From Alphaproteobacteria bacterium (GTDB lineage Bacteria; Pseudomonadota; Alphaproteobacteria; GCA-2731375): a stretch of DNA of 64,000 bases. This document shows, piece by piece, positions 61,379-64,000 of the stretch. Position numbers and translations under genes: made by a program. Below the pieces are notes generated by a model, which did no database searches, was not told where the DNA came from, and saw nothing but the letters and a program-made list of their open reading frames with translations. The stretch spans positions 40,585 to 104,584 of the forward strand of contig JAJFGG010000086.1 of the NCBI GenBank assembly GCA_021776235.1, in the 5' to 3' direction. Numbering within the stretch: position 1 is the stretch's first letter; every line of letters begins with the position of its first letter.

Positions 61379-64000
61379 ATGGAAGAGTTCGACGACATTT
61401 CGGCCAACGATTCTGATCAGAAGTATGATTCAGAAAATATTAACGTTGCCGTGCTGCCGATCATCAGGCGCGCGGATGCGGTTGTCGACTACATTCCGGT
61501 TTTGCAGAACGGGTCTTTCGAGAGTAAAGACGACGCGGGCTCTTTGACGATTGACACAGTGCTCGACGCGCCTGCTCTTCAGCGGATGTCGGGTTTGGAT
61601 CACGAACAAAACCGTCTTTTTGAGAGCGACGTCGCGGCGCTGGCACAGACTGGTTCCGAGCAGATCCTGAATGACGCATTTGCCGGTTTGGCGTACACGC
61701 CGAGCGATTCATTGTTCAGCAGTCAGTGGCACCTGCGCAACACCGGCCAGGGCGGTGGCGTGCCCGGTATTGACATCAACGTCACCGGTGTGTGGGACGA
61801 TTACACGGGTGCCGGCGTGCGCGTCGGGGTCGTCGATGACGGCGTCCAATACACCCACCACGATCTGAATGGCAACTACAACCCCTCCGGCCAGTACGAT
61901 TACGGCGGCAATGATTCTAATCCATATCCGGCGTTCAATGATCATCACGGCACCGCAGTTGCCGGTTTGATCGCGGCGGAAAACAACGGTTCGGGTACGG
62001 TCGGCGTTGCATTCGATGCATCCATTACCGGTTTCCGAATTTTTGGTGGGGATCTTTGGAATTATGAACTCGCCGATGTCTACAACCGGCACGCGGCTCA
62101 GCTTGACATCTCCAACAACAGTTGGGGTTTCGGCGGCTTCTTCTTTGACAATTTGGACAGCTACCCTTTCAACGGCGTTGGCGCCGCGATTGAGAATGCT
62201 GCCGCGAACGGCCGGGGTGGTCTTGGAACGGTCATACTGTGGGCGGCAGGTAATGAGCGCCTGGATTTCGGTCAGAACGTTAACTATCATGGATTTCAGA
62301 ACGCCCGCGAGACCATAGCGGTTGCGGCGATCGATAATTTCGGTCGTGACGCCTTCTACAGCACACCGGGCGCGCCGATCTTGGTTGGTGCGCCCAGCAA
62401 CGGCGGCAGCCGCGGGATCACAACGACGGACCTGCTTGGAACAAGCGGATTATCCAACACTGGCGACTATACGGATTCGTTCACCGGCACGTCGGCGGCA
62501 ACGCCGATCGTGGCGGGTGTGACAGCCCTAATGCTCGAGGCCAATTCGGCGCTCGGTTATCGCGACGTTCAGGAAATTCTCGCCTATACCGCGCGACAGG
62601 TTGACGTCTCCGATCCGGACTGGGCCTTCAACGGCGCGCACAACTGGAACGGCGGCGGCTTGCATACCAGCCACGACCTCGGTTTCGGTTTGGTCGATGC
62701 CCATGCTGCTGTGCGCCTTGCGGAAACCTGGACGGCGCAAAGCACGGCCGCGAACGAGAGATTAAGCAGCGCATCAAGTGCACCCAACAAAGCGATCATC
62801 AACAACGGCTCGATTACCGATACAGTCGTGACCGGGTATACCGGCCTCGATATCGATCATGTGGAAGTTGAGTTGAATCTGGCGCATAGCTGGATCGGTG
62901 ATCTGGTTATCACGCTGACGTCGCCGGACGGCACCGAGAGCGTTCTGGTCGACCGGCCGGGCAGGACCAGCAGTAATCCGCGCGGGTCAAGCCAGGACAA
63001 CATAAATTTTACCCTGTCCAGCACGAACCATTGGGGCGAGTGGAGTTCCGGCACCTGGACCTTGGAGGTCCAGGACCATTACGGTTTGTACGGCGGAGTT
63101 TTGTACGACTGGACGCTGAACGTATTCGGCGACTCAAGTAACGCAATACACAATACCTACATTTACACTGATGAGTTCGCGCGCTTCAGCGGCGATGCCG
63201 GACGTCGGGTATTGTCCGATGTCAACGGCCTCGACGCGATAAACGCGGCGGCGATAACCACCGACAGCATCATCAACCTGACCCCCGGATCTGTCAGCAC
63301 GCTTGCCGGCAATACGCTTTCAACCACCTGGTTTACCGCCATTGAGCAAGCCTATGGCGGTGACGGCAACGATGCTATTTCGGGCAACGGCGGGCAAAAT
63401 CTTCTCTCCGGCGGCCGTGGCAACGATACGCTGACAGGCGGCAGCGGCAATGACACGCTGATCGGCGGCGCGGGTGACGACTTGTTCGTGGTCAGCCTGA
63501 ATGAGGGCGATGACGTAATCGAAGGGTTCAATGCCGGGGCGGGTCTGGCCGACCGGATTGATTTGTCAGCCAGGTCCGGATTCAAAAATTTCAACGATCT
63601 GCTAGCCAGTGCTTCGAACAATGGCTCGGGTGTGACGATCGACTTGGGTCAAGGGGATTCGTTGGCTCTAAGTGACGTATCCAAATCACAATTGAACTCG
63701 GATGATTTTCTTTTTAAGGGTAACGTTGCCCCCGTTGTCTTGGCCACGAGTGTCTCGCTTTCACACGATGCCTCTGTCGCGGTCAGCTCTCTGCTGAGTT
63801 TCAGCGACAGCGATGGCGATGCGGCAGCGAGCTATTCATTCTGGGACTCGGGCACCGACCCGTCGAGCGGCTATTTTGCCGTCAATGGTGTCCAGAAGGG
63901 CTCGGCCCAGAGCATCAGCGTTGCGGCCGCGGATCTGAACAGCGTGACCGTTGTCGGCGGCAGTGTCCCGGGGACCGACCAGCTCTGGGTGCGCGCCTCC
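61379..64000 (+). CDS. Subtilisin/kexin-like protease with P domain and RTX repeats (partial, runs off the window)
   Basis: 874 residues are visible, with no stop before the window ends. Order: a short N-terminus without a signal peptide (MEEFDDISANDSDQ); an S8 protease domain with Asp 153 (GVVDDG), His 190 (DHHGTAVAG), Asn 292 (WAAGNE) and Ser 372 (GTSAATPIVAG); a proprotein-convertase P domain (about 485-580: VEVELNLAHSWIGDLVITL, GTWTLEVQDHYG); then RTX calcium repeats (about 660-705: GGDGNDAISGNGGQNLLSG, GGRGNDTLTGG, GGAGDDLFVV), followed by a further domain. RTX repeats and no signal peptide point to type I secretion. The ATG at 61379 is the first start in the open frame. Confidence 0.93.
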   Translation, partial: MEEFDDISANDSDQKYDSENINVAVLPIIRRADAVVDYIPVLQNGSFESKDDAGSLTIDTVLDAPALQRMSGLDHEQNRLFESDVAALAQTGSEQILNDAFAGLAYTPSDSLFSSQWHLRNTGQGGGVPGIDINVTGVWDDYTGAGVRVGVVDDGVQYTHHDLNGNYNPSGQYDYGGNDSNPYPAFNDHHGTAVAGLIAAENNGSGTVGVAFDASITGFRIFGGDLWNYELADVYNRHAAQLDISNNSWGFGGFFFDNLDSYPFNGVGAAIENAAANGRGGLGTVILWAAGNERLDFGQNVNYHGFQNARETIAVAAIDNFGRDAFYSTPGAPILVGAPSNGGSRGITTTDLLGTSGLSNTGDYTDSFTGTSAATPIVAGVTALMLEANSALGYRDVQEILAYTARQVDVSDPDWAFNGAHNWNGGGLHTSHDLGFGLVDAHAAVRLAETWTAQSTAANERLSSASSAPNKAIINNGSITDTVVTGYTGLDIDHVEVELNLAHSWIGDLVITLTSPDGTESVLVDRPGRTSSNPRGSSQDNINFTLSSTNHWGEWSSGTWTLEVQDHYGLYGGVLYDWTLNVFGDSSNAIHNTYIYTDEFARFSGDAGRRVLSDVNGLDAINAAAITTDSIINLTPGSVSTLAGNTLSTTWFTAIEQAYGGDGNDAISGNGGQNLLSGGRGNDTLTGGSGNDTLIGGAGDDLFVVSLNEGDDVIEGFNAGAGLADRIDLSARSGFKNFNDLLASASNNGSGVTIDLGQGDSLALSDVSKSQLNSDDFLFKGNVAPVVLATSVSLSHDASVAVSSLLSFSDSDGDAAASYSFWDSGTDPSSGYFAVNGVQKGSAQSISVAAADLNSVTVVGGSVPGTDQLWVRAS

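Noticed and set aside
1..64000. CRISPR arrays, insertion sequences and phage genes
   Set aside because: No regularly spaced repeats, transposase motifs (DDE or HUH) or phage structural proteins were seen.

Overview
The window is a GC-rich, densely coded bacterial chromosome segment, most likely from an alphaproteobacterium of the Rhodospirillales type, probably free-living and aerobic. Pointers to this are the yraN/BON/gshB order, a DUF3126 protein, the 41-residue single-cysteine form of ribosomal protein L36, dnaK-dnaJ, a glycolate oxidase operon glcDEF, and many acyl-CoA and amide/imide catabolism genes. There are two tRNA genes (Arg-ACG and Val-GAC, both minus strand). I found no CRISPR array, insertion sequence or recognisable prophage.

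Layout. 0-9.4 kb is core: yraN, a BON lipoprotein, gshB, a chemoreceptor, a PCuAC copper chaperone, a DUF1848 protein, dnaK and dnaJ. 9.4-16.2 kb is a catabolic cluster: acyl-CoA synthetase, cyclase-family hydrolase, a DUF35-SDR fusion whose SDR lacks the usual Lys, a thiolase-like protein without a nucleophilic Cys, a racemase-fold protein without its two Cys, and divergently a PEP mutase/isocitrate lyase family enzyme. 16.4-20.1 kb is a five-haem cytochrome with two poly-aspartate blocks followed by an outer-membrane barrel. 20.2-30.4 kb holds two amidohydrolases, a CmcJ/NvfI-like oxygenase, a quinone-oxidoreductase-like gene and an MFS pump beside a divergent HxlR regulator with a perfect 17-bp inverted repeat, a CYP153-like P450 and a COG0523 GTPase. 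30.7-33.1 kb is a pair of acyl-CoA dehydrogenases. 33.1-36.1 kb is sparser: an orphan ORF, tRNA-Arg and a coiled-coil lipoprotein. 36.1-39.3 kb has EthD, a luciferase-like oxidoreductase, aspartate dehydrogenase and an SDR. 39.4-43.2 kb is DUF3126 plus a complete nitrile hydratase operon (alpha, beta, accessory), convergent with a cupin and an HpaB-type monooxygenase. 43.4-45.0 kb has a deazaflavin/nitroreductase-like protein and a PAS-GGDEF protein. 45.0-53.5 kb combines aldehyde dehydrogenase, two isopenicillin-N-synthase-like oxygenases, a leaderless NMT1-like binding protein and hydantoinase B/A. 53.7-60.2 kb has a methyltransferase, rpmJ, glcDEF, pdxY and tRNA-Val. 60.3-64.0 kb has a small exported protein and a subtilisin/kexin-like protease with a P domain and RTX repeats that runs off the window.

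How the genes may work together. Three clusters look like pathways of unknown substrate: the acyl-CoA/retro-aldol-like cluster at 9.4-16.2 kb, the hydantoinase/oxygenase cluster at 45.0-53.5 kb, and the nitrile hydratase cluster at 39.4-43.2 kb. The cytochrome-barrel pair may be an electron conduit across the outer membrane. The quinone reductase/MFS/HxlR set looks like an electrophile-responsive regulon. All assignments come from reading the sequence; no database search was run.
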